Source of the DNA: Nelumbo lutea
Taxonomy: Eukaryota > Streptophyta > Magnoliopsida > Proteales > Nelumbonaceae
DNA: 64,000 bases
NCBI GenBank assembly: GCA_022828595.1
Contig: JAKGHH010000008.1
Coordinates: 5,755,728 to 5,819,727 of the forward strand
Reading direction: 5' to 3'
Shown: in pieces, positions 1 to 11,191 of the stretch
How positions within the stretch are numbered: the stretch's first letter is position 1
Layout of the letters: every line of letters begins with the position of its first letter
Notes under the pieces: generated by a model
The model's database searches: none
The model's input: the letters and a program-made list of their open reading frames with translations, nothing else
What the model was told of the DNA's origin: nothing
Program-made: the position numbers and the translations under genes

Positions 1-415
1 ATGAGCATTGGAAGTGAATCCAAGTTAGAGAATCAAATTAAGTGAAAAGGGGAATTAGATGTATGTAAACTTTTGCATTGCTAATATGATTTTGTAAGTG
101 CCATTCACCATTGTCCATGCGTATCTTGCCATGGGGTTGTGATAAACTGGTCATGTGAACCTCACTTACCACCTCGATATTCTATTAAAAGGGTTGGAGG
201 TGAATTCATGCCACAGAAAATCAAATTAAGTGGAAAGGGGAACTGGTTGTACGTCAAAATTTGCATCGCTAATATGATTTTGTGAGTGTCATATGCAGCT
301 ATCCGTGTATATCCTGTCATGGAATTGTGACGAACAGGTCAGGTAAACTCCCCTTACTATTCCGATATATTATCGGAAGCATTAGAGGTGAATCCATGTC
401 ATATAATTCAGAGAC
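1..415. repeat. 188-bp tandem repeat, about 2.2 copies
   Basis: The string aatcaaattaag occurs near 33 and again near 221, and the following text (aatatgattttgt, then a GAGGTGAAT..ATG motif) recurs at the same spacing, giving a period near 188 bp. The copies have diverged by many substitutions. The array runs off the left edge, so the copy number is unknown. I see no coding potential. Confidence 0.7.
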
Positions 416-803
416 CTTTAGTTTGATATAAAATAATAACCTAACCTCACCCTTTCTTTCTCATTTTCTGTCAAACCAAACATAGCCTTGAGAAACCTTT
501 TTGGCTTTTTCACTCGCACGTATTTGTCTACAGAAGGTAATTTATAGTCATGGCGATGTGATACGTTGATAAAATCAACAATCTGCAAGATTGCAGCTGC
601 AACGGGCATCAACTGCCGTGCAAGTTGGTTTTGAAGATCCAATAATGTAATTTAAGTGCTGCAGCATCTGATTCCATACAATGGTACCCCGGTATGGTCA
701 ATTAGAACTCAATTTTGACGGCTGGTCTAGGGAACCCGGAATCACGAACTCAATTTCGGCACCCAGACTGTATTTCCCCCCACAATCAAGGAAGACTCAG
801 CAG
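416..803. other. intergenic, one unrecognised short ORF
   Basis: The only open frame is 74 codons on the minus strand (642 to 418). Its residues look protein-like (a KKPKRFLKAMFGL stretch) but I match it to no family. It could be a first exon or chance. Nothing else is seen. Confidence 0.3.
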
Positions 804-1204
804 TAAGAGTGTCAATGGACCGGCTTTGGATTGGACCCAGTCCAGTCCAAAATCAATTTGAATGGATTGGACAGACCAACAAGACATTGGATTGGACCAA
901 TCTAGTCCAAAATTGGATTGCACCTGGTCCGTCTGTAACAAATTTATATTGGATTGGGTTGGATTAAGCCAATATCTGGTCCATTGATATAAGATAAGAA
1001 TATATGTGTCAATGGATTGGGTTTGGGTTGAAACCAATCTAAATCAAAATGAATTTGAACAGATTGGATGGTCCAGACATTGAATTGGACCGGTCCAAAT
1101 TGGTCCAAAACATTCATTGGATTGGATTGGACCTGGTCCATTTATAATGGACTCACATTGGACTGGATCGGATTGGACCAAATCCAGTTCAATTGACACC
1201 CCTA
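804..1204. mobile_element. hAT-type MITE, GGATTGGACC family, copy 1
   Basis: A 401-bp element with imperfect terminal inverted repeats (left TAAGAGTGTCAATGG, right TTGACACCCCTA). It is flanked by a perfect 8-bp target duplication, CTCAGCAG, at 796-803 and 1205-1212. The interior is made of degenerate GGATTGGACC and TGGTCCAATC words and has no ORF. Eight-bp duplications and these termini are typical of non-autonomous hAT elements. Related copies lie near 21637 and 34782 (the latter inverted). Confidence 0.85.
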
Positions 1205-1440
1205 CTCAGCAGCTGTGGCCTAGTCATGAGCCCAAAATATTCTGTTATCCATTAAAAGTGTAAATAAAAATATATTCTTGAACCTGAAAATTTTGAATGT
1301 AGTGCAGCCCAAAACCAAGTGTCATGTAATTGATATTCTCAAAAATCAGGCAACCTGATTTTGCACTTCTACCCAGTGTATTACTCTCTTTACTCTGCAC
1401 CTTACTAAGAAGAAAAATCTGGATCCTCTGCATGAACTGT

Positions 1441-2830
1441 AACTAATCTCCTTTTTTTGAAGATAAATAAAAAGAAAATTCATTAAAACAGAAGAAAGAG
1501 AGGTACAATGCCAGGTGATCAGAAATCACCCAGACCAAACAAGGAAAGAGAACAAATAACAAAAAACACCCCAGAAAACCTTCAAACTCGCTCACAAGAC
1601 CACCCCAGGAAAAAAAAAAAGCCCATATCAATCCACCCTCCATACCATGAGGATCTAAACAGATGACACCCTCCTCACAAAAACAGAGACTACCCCAACT
1701 CCTCTCCTACTTTTCCACATCTAGCAACACTAGCCTTAACTTTCTTCTCTCCAAATTCATAAAAGCTTGCCTTGTGAACTCTTCCCCACCCCCACCCCCC
1801 GGAAAAAAGGATCATTATTTTGCTTACTTGGACTTCCATCTCTACTACTTCCAACCTTATTTTATTCTCCACTTCTCTTACTTGATCGGTTGATCCACTA
1901 CCTTGTTATCATCACTTTCCTGTAAATCCAATCCTCCAAATCAGAATCATTCTTATCATGATATTGATCAGATTCCTCAGGTTGTGGCTCAAAAGAAACA
2001 GCAGCCCCCACCTCTAAAGGTGCTAGATCCTGTTTAGCATTTAAGTCTTCAACCTCCTATTCGTTATTTCTGCCTTTGATTTCAACTTCTTCCCTCTACA
2101 TCTCCTTTTGAATTTTTTACAGGGGCATGTCCCAAAGAGACCCTCCTTCAGACGTGAAAAAACCTTTGTCACATGAACCAGCTGCCTATCAATTGGACCC
2201 TTTAAATTGTTTACTTCAAAGACATTTTGCTTTTAGCATTAGCCCCTTTAGCCACATTTTCCATACTCAAATCTAGTCTCTTCCTCCCCAAATCCTTGTC
2301 CAGTTTCCCCACCTTCGATATAAATCCTTTCCTAATTTACTTCCTCAGTCTCCCACAAATTTATGTTACACTCAACTGTTGTTTCGGAAGAACCAGTTCC
2401 CCTCAAAGCCACAGTACTCTCAATTCACTCAGAATCATGCACCACCCATATCTCAGATTCACCATAACAGTTGTTCACCTCCAAATTCGTATCCCTTTCC
2501 TTCTCAGCAACACTACGCTGCTGAAGCCCACACACCCCAAATTTCTCCACCTACATCTCTCTGTTTTCAGGAGTAATGACTAATGACATCAAAACCAGCA
2601 CTATGACTATCCTTAAGCAATCTTTCTTTTAAGTGAAGCAGACAAGGAGAACCTTAGCAAACATTTCGCTGTCAACTGAAGGTTGAACCACCTGATCAGC
2701 CTTACTATGCTCTTCCAAAGTTTTTACACGTTTGTCCTGCCCCAACTGAAAGACCACTTTTGTAACCTATCTCCTCATATCCTACAAGACCTGTATATAG
2801 CAAAGAAATACCAGTATACCCCAGGATGTA
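1441..2830 (-). mobile_element. possible L1-type LINE remnant
   Basis: Read on the minus strand, the stretch ends near 1450 in a T-rich run like a plant L1 3' end (…AATGAATTTTC, TTTATTTATC, then A-rich). Upstream there is an acidic, interrupted coding-like stretch around 1900-2050. There are many stops and no reverse transcriptase motif was seen. The 5' limit is a guess, and this could be unrelated C/T-rich DNA. Confidence 0.3.
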
Positions 2831-3374
2831 CACTGCAAGCAATTAACCGCTAGTAGTAAGTAGTTACTTCTCAATATGTCCTATAAACAGGACACAACCA
2901 TGTTTTTATTCCCGATTACCTAGAAGGAAAAACAGGACATATTCATGTTTATTACCATTAAAACAATAGATAGTAATGGCAGTACAAATGAAGGATCCAT
3001 GGTCCACCGTTATGATGTCCAACCCATAGTCTCTTGTGATGACATCGTTTTATGAAGCCTATGCATATCCATCTTCCATAGCATGGGTATGCATGCATAC
3101 CCACGTTCCATTCTCATCAAGCCTGTATGCTTGGTGGTCCCCCTAACAGAGAGGTTGCACTTATATAGTTGCAGCAAGAAATCTTGCATTCTGTACAAAC
3201 TCAGTAATTTACTTTTTTTTAGAAATTAACTGCTTTGGACTAAATTTGTGTAAAATGGATGTTTCTATATGACTTCTCTAGTCCATACAAAGCAATCTCA
3301 ACTCCAGGAGTTAGCAAGGAATAATTACAGCAAAAAGTACCTTTAAATATTCATATGGGCTACATGGTTCCCTT
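2831..3374. other. intergenic, nothing recognised
   Basis: No gene or clear repeat was found. The 62-codon minus ORF here has no recognisable features. Confidence 0.4.
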
Positions 3375-3452
3375 AGTAGGGGCAGCCCAATGAACAAGGC
3401 TCCCACCAATGCGGCGTCTGGGAGGGACAGATGTATGCAGCCTTGCACCTGC
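3375..3452 (-). mobile_element. Au-like SINE 3' fragment
   Basis: On the minus strand this reads GTGCAAGGCTGCATACAT, then CCCTCCCAGACGCCGC, GGTGGGAGCCTTGT and GGGCTGCCCCT. That word order matches the 3' half of plant Au SINEs (AAGGCTGCGTACA…CCCAGACC…GCGGGAGC…GGGCTGCCC). The tRNA-like 5' half with its A and B boxes is missing. Confidence 0.6.
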
Positions 3453-3458
3453 ACATAC

Positions 3459-3504
3459 AGAGAGGTTGTAATTTTTTTTTTTATCAATAAGAGAGGTTGT
3501 AATT
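3459..3504 (-). mobile_element. 16-bp micro retro-insertion with 15-bp duplication
   Basis: AGAGAGGTTGTAATT occurs at 3459-3473 and again at 3490-3504. Between them is only TTTTTTTTTATCAATA. On the minus strand this is a ten-ish base tail end, TATTGAT plus poly(A), so it reads as an almost completely 5'-truncated LINE insertion with its target duplication. Confidence 0.75.
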
Positions 3505-5140
3505 ACTCCATGGTTCTCTTAGTATGACTTTAAAACCCCATGAATGGCTATTATTAAGAAGAATTATGCAAGGCAAATAAATAAATTGAAGGAAATAAAA
3601 CAAACAAAAGATAATTCAGCTTTGGTTTTAAAATCCCAGGCCAGAACCTCTTGAGATGTATTAATCAATCAGATAAAAACATGGGTGTCACATTCACTTG
3701 AAAAGATCAATACAAGAACAAATAAAAAAATCAAGTCCCTCAAATTCTCTTCACAATTCACAACACAGAGCACACAAAACTCTTTTTCTTTTTCTTTTTT
3801 TATAACAGAAACCGGTGACACTATTAAATTGAAACACTAAAATGTTGACCCAAATCTAAACAGAAGATCTATTTTGCATTGAGAAGTGGGAACTAACTAC
3901 TTCAGACTGAGAACTAAAAAGTAATTCACATTTATAAATCTATTTTGCGTTGAGAAATAGCAAATAGGTAAAACAGAATCAGGAAAAAGGGAAAATCCCT
4001 AAAACAGCTACATCTCAAAGAATTAAACAACAAACTTCCTGATTTTGAGAGATGTAATATATCCTATATTCCAAGGGGATATAATGCTGCTTTTCATCTA
4101 ATTACTCAACCTCAATATTGGACTGCCTCCAAAGTTCGAACCATAGTTTCCAGGGAGTCTCTAGCCCTGTCTCTTCTTACTAAAATAAATTCCCAAATTT
4201 TAGGCTGCAAATTAACAGGTTTAAACAGCCATTCTCACTGTTAATGACAATAACATTATCAAATATATAAAATCAAATGACTTCTTGTAATAAATAATAT
4301 TTGTTATTAAATGAAGTAGCAGAGTACCTCATGGCAACCATTTATGCTTCCCTGGGTTCCTGTAGAAATGACTCTCCTGACCTGAAAATCAAACAAAGCT
4401 AGCCATCAATTACATTAAAGGCTTCAAACAGCAAATGCAGATCCGATTCTCTGATCAGAATCATTAAAAAAGTGATCTTCTAAACAAAAAATTATCTTGA
4501 AAGAACAGTTGCAGTAGTGGAGGATCGTACTCACCCAAACTAAATGAAAACAGTGAAAACCCTAAACTAGGGTTTATTGCTGCCCAGGGCAATCTTGCTT
4601 GCCCTCATATACTAAGATGCATGTACACTTTAGAAGAGGATCCATACATCATCAAATCCAAAGAGAAAGAACAGATGAACTCAATAGAATTATGAGAAGA
4701 TGATGAAGATATAGAACAGATCATCAACCTTTATCAAAGATCAGAAATCTTTAGCATGGGTAGCACAGATGATCAGCCACGGAAGGTTTGAATATCTTTG
4801 ACAAAAAGAGATGCTGTTGTTGCAATAGAAAATGCCTTGGAAGAATGGCTAAAGAATTTTTCTCAATTGAGGCACGATATTTTTTTGTACCATGGGCTAA
4901 TGTTATTTTTAGCCAGTGGCCCATTTCTCATTTTAAAAAGAATGAGGCTCATGGCAAGAATTTTGTAACTAAACACTCATATTATCCATTCTTGCTCATT
5001 CTTACTCAGAATGAGTAAGAATTGAAACAATGAGGCCTGTAGCATCAAACCAAACATAGCCTAGATGCCAATACATGGGCAAAGTCATGATCTTGACCCG
5101 CCTTATGTAAAAGTAACTCAAAAGTGCATGACAACAAAGT
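3505..5140. other. intergenic, nothing recognised
   Basis: A-rich, gene-poor sequence. One exon-like 54-bp stretch (4328-4381, minus, flanked by AG and GT) was considered and rejected. No mobile-element ends were recognised. Confidence 0.4.
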
Positions 5141-5142
5141 AC

Positions 5143-5970
5143 AAATACATAACTCCACTGGAGTTGATTGAAAAAAATAAATAGTTACTGCATGGATAAG
5201 GAGATCCCTGAAACAAGAGATCCAGTACTGGAGGTGCCTGATTCTAACATGCATCAATATTAGGGCTGTAATTGGATCGACTCAGACCCGATGCAGCAAA
5301 ATTCGCATCCAATCAGGTTACTGATAGCATACATCCAAATCCGTTCCAAAATCCAATTGGATTTAAAGACTCGGATTCGAATCCGAATCCTAATGGACTT
5401 GGATCAGATTTGGATTTAATCTGACTCCGCTACAAATTTTCTAAAATAACAGAAATATTGAAAATTTATTTATTTTTTAACCTTTATATATAATAAATTA
5501 ATATAAATATAACACACTAAATTTATTATATACATAAATTCACATATAATATAATATATAGAATATATTTTTTATAATTTTAGATATAATTATATAAAAC
5601 TTATATGTTAAAATTAATAAATGCTATATTATAATCGGATTCAGACTTTAATCGGATCGGATGGAGTCAAATCCGAATCCGATCCGATTATTAATCGGAT
5701 GTAGATTGTAACATCCGAATCATGTCTTATTACATATATACATCATCTGAATCCGATATAAGCAGATCAGATGTTGTATCGGGTCTCGGATTTTCGGGTA
5801 CAATTGACAGCCCTAATCAATATGCCTATACATTGTATGTGGCCACTGAAGTTGATTGAAAAAATAAGTAGTTACTGCATGGATAAAGAGATCCCTGAAG
5901 CAAGAGATCAAGTACTGGAGGCACCTGGTTCAAACATGCATCAATATGTCTATACGTTGTATGTGGCTGG
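5143..5970. repeat. local ~125-bp tandem duplication split by a hAT MITE
   Basis: The segment running from GAGTTGATTGAAAAAA through GTTACTGCATGGATAA to AACATGCATCAATAT occurs before 5260. It occurs again at about 5848-5947, followed in both cases by a CTATAC.TTGTATGTGG tail. Removing the element at 5261-5815 restores two adjacent units. The units differ by scattered substitutions. Confidence 0.75.
5261..5815. mobile_element. hAT-type MITE, AATCGGATCC family
   Basis: A 555-bp element with termini TAGGGCTGTAATTGG and CAATTGACAGCCCTA. A perfect 8-bp target duplication, ATCAATAT, lies at 5253-5260 and 5816-5823. The interior is AT-rich with AATCGGAT words near both ends. There is no ORF. Confidence 0.88.
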
Positions 5971-6557
5971 CTCTTTTCAACAGGAACCTGTCTCTGAAGC
6001 TACAGGTGTTGTGCTACAGTAGTGCTACTTAACAATCCAAGAAATCTATTGTTTGCTGCAGGAAGACCAATCAAAATTGGCAGCAACAGTGAAGCTGAGT
6101 GGTAGGCTTTAAAAGCATGGCATTCATGAAGCAATTAACAAGAAAATCAAAAGTTTACTGATCTGTTCAGTGTTCTGGTGCTCTGCAGCCTGTGAATAGT
6201 ATGAACACTTCTAATAACAGTGACTCATGGGAAATTACTGCAACAAAGATGAAATACAACACATGCAATCTTCTTTTTATTTTATATGTATATTGCTAAT
6301 GATATGATGGATTCCAATGAAAATAATTATGATAAATAGTAACAAAGCTCTCTTTTGCTGCGGAAAAAAAAAAGAAGAAGAAAGTAGGTAAAAATTTTCA
6401 AGGTTGACATTGATCAAACTAGCAACTGTGCATAAACAGTTTTATCACCTTCTATTCCATACTTCAGAAATTTCTATGCTGATAACAGAAGCTCTAATAC
6501 AAGATGAAGGGAGAAGCAAAGTCAATGTATCAAAAACTTTTAAAGAGAGGGCCTGGA
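5971..6557. other. 3' flank of HISN4
   Basis: The stretch downstream of the minus-strand HISN4 stop. It probably includes its 3' untranslated region, but no convincing poly(A) tract (poly-T on this strand) was found that would mark the end of a retrocopy. The T-rich TTCTTTTTATTTTATAT near 6270 is the best weak candidate. Confidence 0.35.
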
Positions 6558-8363
6558 TTACATTCGGACTTCTACACCTTCCTTTAGTAAGTGCTCTTTC
6601 ACAGATTTAATGGGTACCTCCTTCCGATGAAAAATTCCAGCTGCAAGTGCAGCAGAAGCATTTGTTTCTCGAAAAACTTCTGAGAAGTGTTCAGCTGCAC
6701 CAGCACCACTACTCGCTATGACAGGGATGGACACAGCATCTGAGATCAGCTTTATTAGATCTATATCATATCCTTTCCCTTGACCATCACAATCGATGCA
6801 ATTCAGTAATATTTCCCCAGCTCCCAATTCCTCAACTGCTTTTGCAAGCTCATAAGCTCCAATTGGCCGACCCTCTCGTCCACCATTGACCGTGCACTGG
6901 TACCAGGCATATTCTTCTCCATTTGGACCTGGAACCTTAACTCTTACAGCCTTGAACTCTATGTCATCAGGATTCTTGACATACACCTTACGGGGATCAA
7001 TACTTACAACAACTGCCTGATTTCCATAAACTCTGGAAATCTGCTCTAAGCTGCTCTTTCCAGTCTTCACTCCAGTTCTTAGGTATTCCTCTGCAGCATA
7101 AACCGCATCACTTCCAATAGAAACCTTATCTGCACCGGACCTAAAATACTCTGATGCAACTTCTAAACTAGTATAGTGCCTCCCATTTCCATCCGTGAAA
7201 TCCCGTATTCCACCACCAACAGTTAGTGGTACAAAAACATTTTCTGATGTATAACGTAGTACCTGCAGCATTGGTAAATCACCTAAAGGGAAGTCACGGA
7301 ATCCTGTAATGTTCAGAAAGCTAACCTCATCAGCCCCATCTTTATAATACTGTCCAGCAAGCTCCACTGGCTTGCCAAGGTTACGGACCTCATTCTGCTT
7401 AGTATGTTCTCTTACATCATACTGGTCGCCTTTCGTTACAACAAGGTCTCCTCTATCATTTGCTCTTACATCAAGGCAAGCGATTACTCTCTTTGCAAGT
7501 TTTGAAGCTTCCCTTTCAATTGGCCTCTGTACCCCATAATGTTTTGCTTGCAGGAACCTCCTCAATATGGAAAGACCAACAACTCCACTCTTTTCTGGGT
7601 GAAACTGAACAGCATGCACATTTCCCCTTCTAACGGATGCAATGAAATTATCACCATAGTTGCACGTTGATGAGATCCAATCTTTGTTATCATTTGAGGG
7701 CATTGCACGGTATGAATGAACAAAATAAACATGGCGTCCTCCAATATCATCCAAAATCCCTGAGTTGCTTTCGATTTTCAAGGCATTCCAACCAATGTGA
7801 GGAACTCTGAATCCATTAGATGAATCGAAACGTCCAACCACACCAGGTATCAATCCCAGTCCTTTGACCGGTCCATTCTCCTCGCTAGATTCAAAAAGGA
7901 GCTGAAGTCCGAGACAAATACCTAAAAAAGGCCGATCACTTTGTATATATGTACATAGTGCTTCAGCCATCCCTTTCTGGTTCAACACATCCATGGCCGC
8001 AGCGAAAGCCCCAACCCCAGGAAAAATAAGGCGATTCGCATTGAGAATATCTTCAGGGCATTGAACATCTTTAATGTCGAAACCAAGGTACCGAATGGCA
8101 TTCCTTACACTTCGGACATTGCCAGCACCATAATCCAACAGAGTAACAACAGAATCTCCTCCGCTAGAAGCAGCACAAACTGAATTTTTTCTTGATCTAA
8201 GTTTAAATTTCTGCCCGCAAACATCTTGAGGAAGGTAGTTGGGAGAGGGGGAAAGAGCTGATGATCGAAAGATGGGAACTTTTGTAACAGAAAATGAAGA
8301 AAAAGGCATCATCTCCATTTTCCCCAAACTTGTGCACACGCACACGCTTGACGATGTTAACAA
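6558..8363 (-). CDS. HISN4: imidazole glycerol phosphate synthase hisHF, plastid; intronless
   Basis: This bifunctional enzyme converts PRFAR plus glutamine to imidazole glycerol phosphate and AICAR in plastid histidine biosynthesis. The 601 codons are uninterrupted. Residues 1 to about 68 form a Ser-rich transit peptide. Residues 71-275 are the class I glutamine amidotransferase half, with nucleophile Cys150 (GICLG) and His255/Glu257 (FHPEK). Residues 290-600 are the HisF half, with Asp298 (CLDVR) and Asp524 (NCIDCDG) at the expected catalytic positions, plus TVGGGI and ASSGAG phosphate-binding loops. Met16 (codon at 8318, MEMMPFSS) resembles the usual family start better than Met1, so translation may begin at 8318. 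Length and motifs match functional plant enzymes. The complete lack of introns is odd, since I recall the Arabidopsis gene as multi-exon, and it suggests a retrogene. No frameshift or lost residue was seen. Confidence 0.95.
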   Translation of the reverse strand: MLTSSSVCVCTSLGKMEMMPFSSFSVTKVPIFRSSALSPSPNYLPQDVCGQKFKLRSRKNSVCAASSGGDSVVTLLDYGAGNVRSVRNAIRYLGFDIKDVQCPEDILNANRLIFPGVGAFAAAMDVLNQKGMAEALCTYIQSDRPFLGICLGLQLLFESSEENGPVKGLGLIPGVVGRFDSSNGFRVPHIGWNALKIESNSGILDDIGGRHVYFVHSYRAMPSNDNKDWISSTCNYGDNFIASVRRGNVHAVQFHPEKSGVVGLSILRRFLQAKHYGVQRPIEREASKLAKRVIACLDVRANDRGDLVVTKGDQYDVREHTKQNEVRNLGKPVELAGQYYKDGADEVSFLNITGFRDFPLGDLPMLQVLRYTSENVFVPLTVGGGIRDFTDGNGRHYTSLEVASEYFRSGADKVSIGSDAVYAAEEYLRTGVKTGKSSLEQISRVYGNQAVVVSIDPRKVYVKNPDDIEFKAVRVKVPGPNGEEYAWYQCTVNGGREGRPIGAYELAKAVEELGAGEILLNCIDCDGQGKGYDIDLIKLISDAVSIPVIASSGAGAAEHFSEVFRETNASAALAAGIFHRKEVPIKSVKEHLLKEGVEVRM

Positions 8364-8834
8364 TGGAAAGGCGGTCTGCGTGTGGATAGAAACAAAGATT
8401 ATAGAGTCCCTCTAGATAGGCTGCGAAAAAATTACCGGGATTTGTTTGGCGATCTAAGAACTCAGAAGATACCCTCCCAACTCTTGAGTCTCGAACGGTT
8501 TGATAAAAAAGGTATTTTGCCAAGGAACTTTATGAATGGCTTTAACGAACTGCAGTCCCTGTAGTCAATGTCGTTCACCACGAGAATGGTCGGATCTTCT
8601 TCGAGCTCCTCACTTTCGTATCAGGTTTTAGATTTTAGCCTTCTAGGGTTTATTTGTTTTTACTAGGTTCTTGCTTACCGAGCACTAGTTCTCGGTTCTC
8701 GTTAATGTGGAAAGCCCTAATTTCCTTTTGGGAAACCTTCAGCCCTTCAAGTTTCACAGTAGGCTTAGTTAAATAGGAACTAGAAGAGTAAGTTAGGTTG
8801 TAATTAGGAATTAGGATAAAGGCAACATGGTTAA
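8364..8834. other. upstream flank of HISN4
   Basis: This would hold the HISN4 5' untranslated region and promoter. No clear TATA box or other element was identified by eye. Confidence 0.35.
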
Positions 8835-8982
8835 GTAGGAATTAAGTGGATTCGGTTTGAGTCGGTTTATGAATTTGTACAACTTGAAACTGACCGATGC
8901 TTATGAAAACTCAGCCAATTCGGGTTGGGTCAACTCTGGTTGGTCGGTTTGGTCGGGTTGGGCCTTCTTATGAACAGCCCTA
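8835..8982. mobile_element. truncated hAT MITE, GGTCGGGTTGGG family
   Basis: This copy matches the right half of the intact element at 11192-11776 (GGTTTATGAATTTGTACAAC, then GGTCGGTTTGGTCGGGTTGG) and ends in the same terminus, CTTATGAACAGCCCTA. The left half is missing or unrecognisable. Confidence 0.7.
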
Positions 8983-9095
8983 CTAGTTTGGGCAAAATAA
9001 TCTCTACCCACGTTATTTATTTTATTTTTTTAACACACGAACATTCCCATAATGTTGCAAACACAAGTTCAGAGGGGCTCCCTATAGACCGTGCC

Positions 9096-9677
9096 CAGAG
9101 GTGTAAATCGGGTCGTGAACGTGACCCGGCATGATGGTCCGAGGGCCAGGCTAGGCCTGGCACAATCATGTGGGTCGTGTTGGGCTTGGGGTTTTAGGTC
9201 TATGGGCCAGCATGGCACGACACGACCAAGCAAGCCATGCCACCTGCGGGCTGTGGGTTGACACGGCTCAGCCCGCAGCCCGGCCCGGCATGGCTCATAT
9301 ATATTTTATAATATATATATATATATATATATTAAAAGTATATAACAATATATAGTATATAATACATTAATAAAATAAAAATTTTTAAATTTTATTATAT
9401 TAATTTATTTAATTATTGTATATACAAAATTCATATAAAATTAAAATTTTAAGTTTTTGTCAATTTTTTTAAATAAATAGATTTGGCCCGATGCACGGCC
9501 CGACCTAGCCCAAGGCTCAGCCCATGGGCCAGCCTGGCCCGCGGCACGACATGGGCCCACATGGGCTTGGGTCGTGAGCCATGTTGGGACGACCCCCAAA
9601 TTTTTCACCAAAGAGGGTGGCACAACCCATTCGACCTGCGACCCATACAGCCCGGGACGACCCACTTTACACCTCTA
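9096..9677. mobile_element. hAT-type MITE, GGCCCG-rich
   Basis: A 582-bp element with termini CAGAGGTGTAAATCGGGTCG and CGACCCACTTTACACCTCTA. The target duplication is near-perfect: ACCGTGCC at 9088-9095 and ACCATGCC at 9678-9685 (7 of 8). GC-rich arms (GGCCCGGCATGGC words) flank a very AT-rich centre with a (TA)n run at 9309-9332. There is no ORF. Confidence 0.82.
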
Positions 9678-9823
9678 ACCATGCCCCATAGCCCATTGGG
9701 AGCATCCCCATCTCGGCAAACACCACCTAATGAAGAGTCTAGGTCTTCTTCAGACCAGTGACACGTTGTTGGCTATATTCAACCAACTACACATCGGGAA
9801 TTCTTATTCTTATATATATCTAT

Positions 9824-9868
9824 TAAAGGGATAGGGGTGGTCTCCCTTTTCACCAAATGGCAGCCCAT
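9824..9868. mobile_element. single arm of AGGGATAGG MITE
   Basis: TTAAAGGGATAGGGGTGGTC, then a CTCCC..TTT.CACCAAATGGC stretch, matches the terminal repeat of the short MITE at 16166-16346. Only one arm is present here. Its closest inverted partner in the window is 6.5 kb away. Confidence 0.55.
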
Positions 9869-10779
9869 ATATATATATATATATATATATATTAAATCAA
9901 ATACAACAAAAATTACAAGTAAAAAATTATGAAACCGTTCTAGTCACCGGTTTTGGATCGACGGTTTAATTGTCTGGTTCGAACAGATAGCCCATTTTGA
10001 CAACAAAAATTACAGGAAAAAAATTGAATGTGTGAGGTCCCTTAAACAGTATCATATGTGTTATGTCATTCGAGTGTATGACTCATACGACCCAAAAAAG
10101 AAACCGTTTTGGCCATCGATTTTTGGGTTGACAGTTTGATTGCTTGGGTCAATGGGTCGTTGACTGATTCAATGGTTTTTGGCCAGGGACTAAAATTGGG
10201 GTAAAATGGAACCCATTGCTTGGACGATTTCCCAATTAAAAAAATGGTGGTTCGACCGTTCGATTCGAGCAGACAGTCACAACAAAAGTTATTGATAAAA
10301 AATTTAGTGTGTGAGGTCTTTTAAGTAGTATCATATGTGTCATGCCATTCATGTGTGTGACTCATACGACTCGAAAACGAAACCGTTATGGCCATCGATT
10401 TTTCGGGTCGATGGTCCGACCACCCAATTCGAATAGACAACCCGTTTTGACAAAAAAAAAACGGCAACAAATGCTTGAATGGGTCAACAATCGACAGTTC
10501 GACTACCCGGGACAGTGGGTCATTGACTGATTCCACGCTTTTTTGCCAAGGACCGGGATTGGCATAAAACAGAACCAGTTGCCTGGACAGTTCTCAATTA
10601 AAAAATAAAAAATGGTCAAAACTGTTGAATAGGTCAACGGGTCGACAATTCGATCGCCCGGGTCAATGGGTCGTTGGTCAATTCAACGGTTTTTGTCCAA
10701 CGACGGTTCAAAAACCATTGTTTTTTTATGCTTTTGGATTTTCACTATTAAAAAGTTTCTTATACCGTTGGCTTTATTC

Positions 10780-10960
10780 AAGTGTATGCGGTATGTTCCT
10801 TTTTTTTTTTTTTGCTTCTTTTTTTTTTTTTTTTTTGTATTTGGTCTTTTTCTTCAAGATCCTCCAAAATGGGGGTTTACCACCATTTTAATTTTTTTTT
10901 CATTTTTTTTCCTTTGGGTTTTCTTGTGCAATGTTTTTTTTTTTTTTTTTAATTTTCGTA
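10780..10960 (+). repeat. low-complexity T-rich tract
   Basis: Long T runs broken by C and G, part of the conserved middle of repeat family A. Copies 2 and 3 carry shorter equivalents. The open frames across it are compositional artefacts. Confidence 0.8.
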
Positions 10961-11191
10961 CAAGAAAATCTGCTTTATCTCTTTCTTTGATTGCATGTAT
11001 ATTTAGCCCCGTCTCAAAGTGGAACTTTGGACTCAATTTTTTGATTTTTCCTTGGTTTTTCTAGTTTGGTGGATTTACCACCAATTTTTTTCTTTGTTTA
11101 ATGTCACTTTGGAATTATCTTTCAAAGTTTTGGAATCCCTTGCAATGTCCACCCTTCCCATGACTATGGCTACAAAGTTATTTCATCTAAT

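Noticed and set aside
418..642. 74-codon minus ORF with a KKPKRFLKAMFGL stretch
   Set aside because: Protein-like in part, but no family match, promoter or further exon was seen, so it is only noted in the gap entry.
4328..4381. Exon-like 54-bp minus-strand stretch flanked by AG and GT
   Set aside because: No neighbouring exons in phase and no recognisable peptide (VRRVISTGTQ…); AG/GT flanks of this size occur by chance.
10625..11064. Overlapping 88- and 132-codon ORFs
   Set aside because: They are mostly Phe runs from the T-rich tract of repeat family A.
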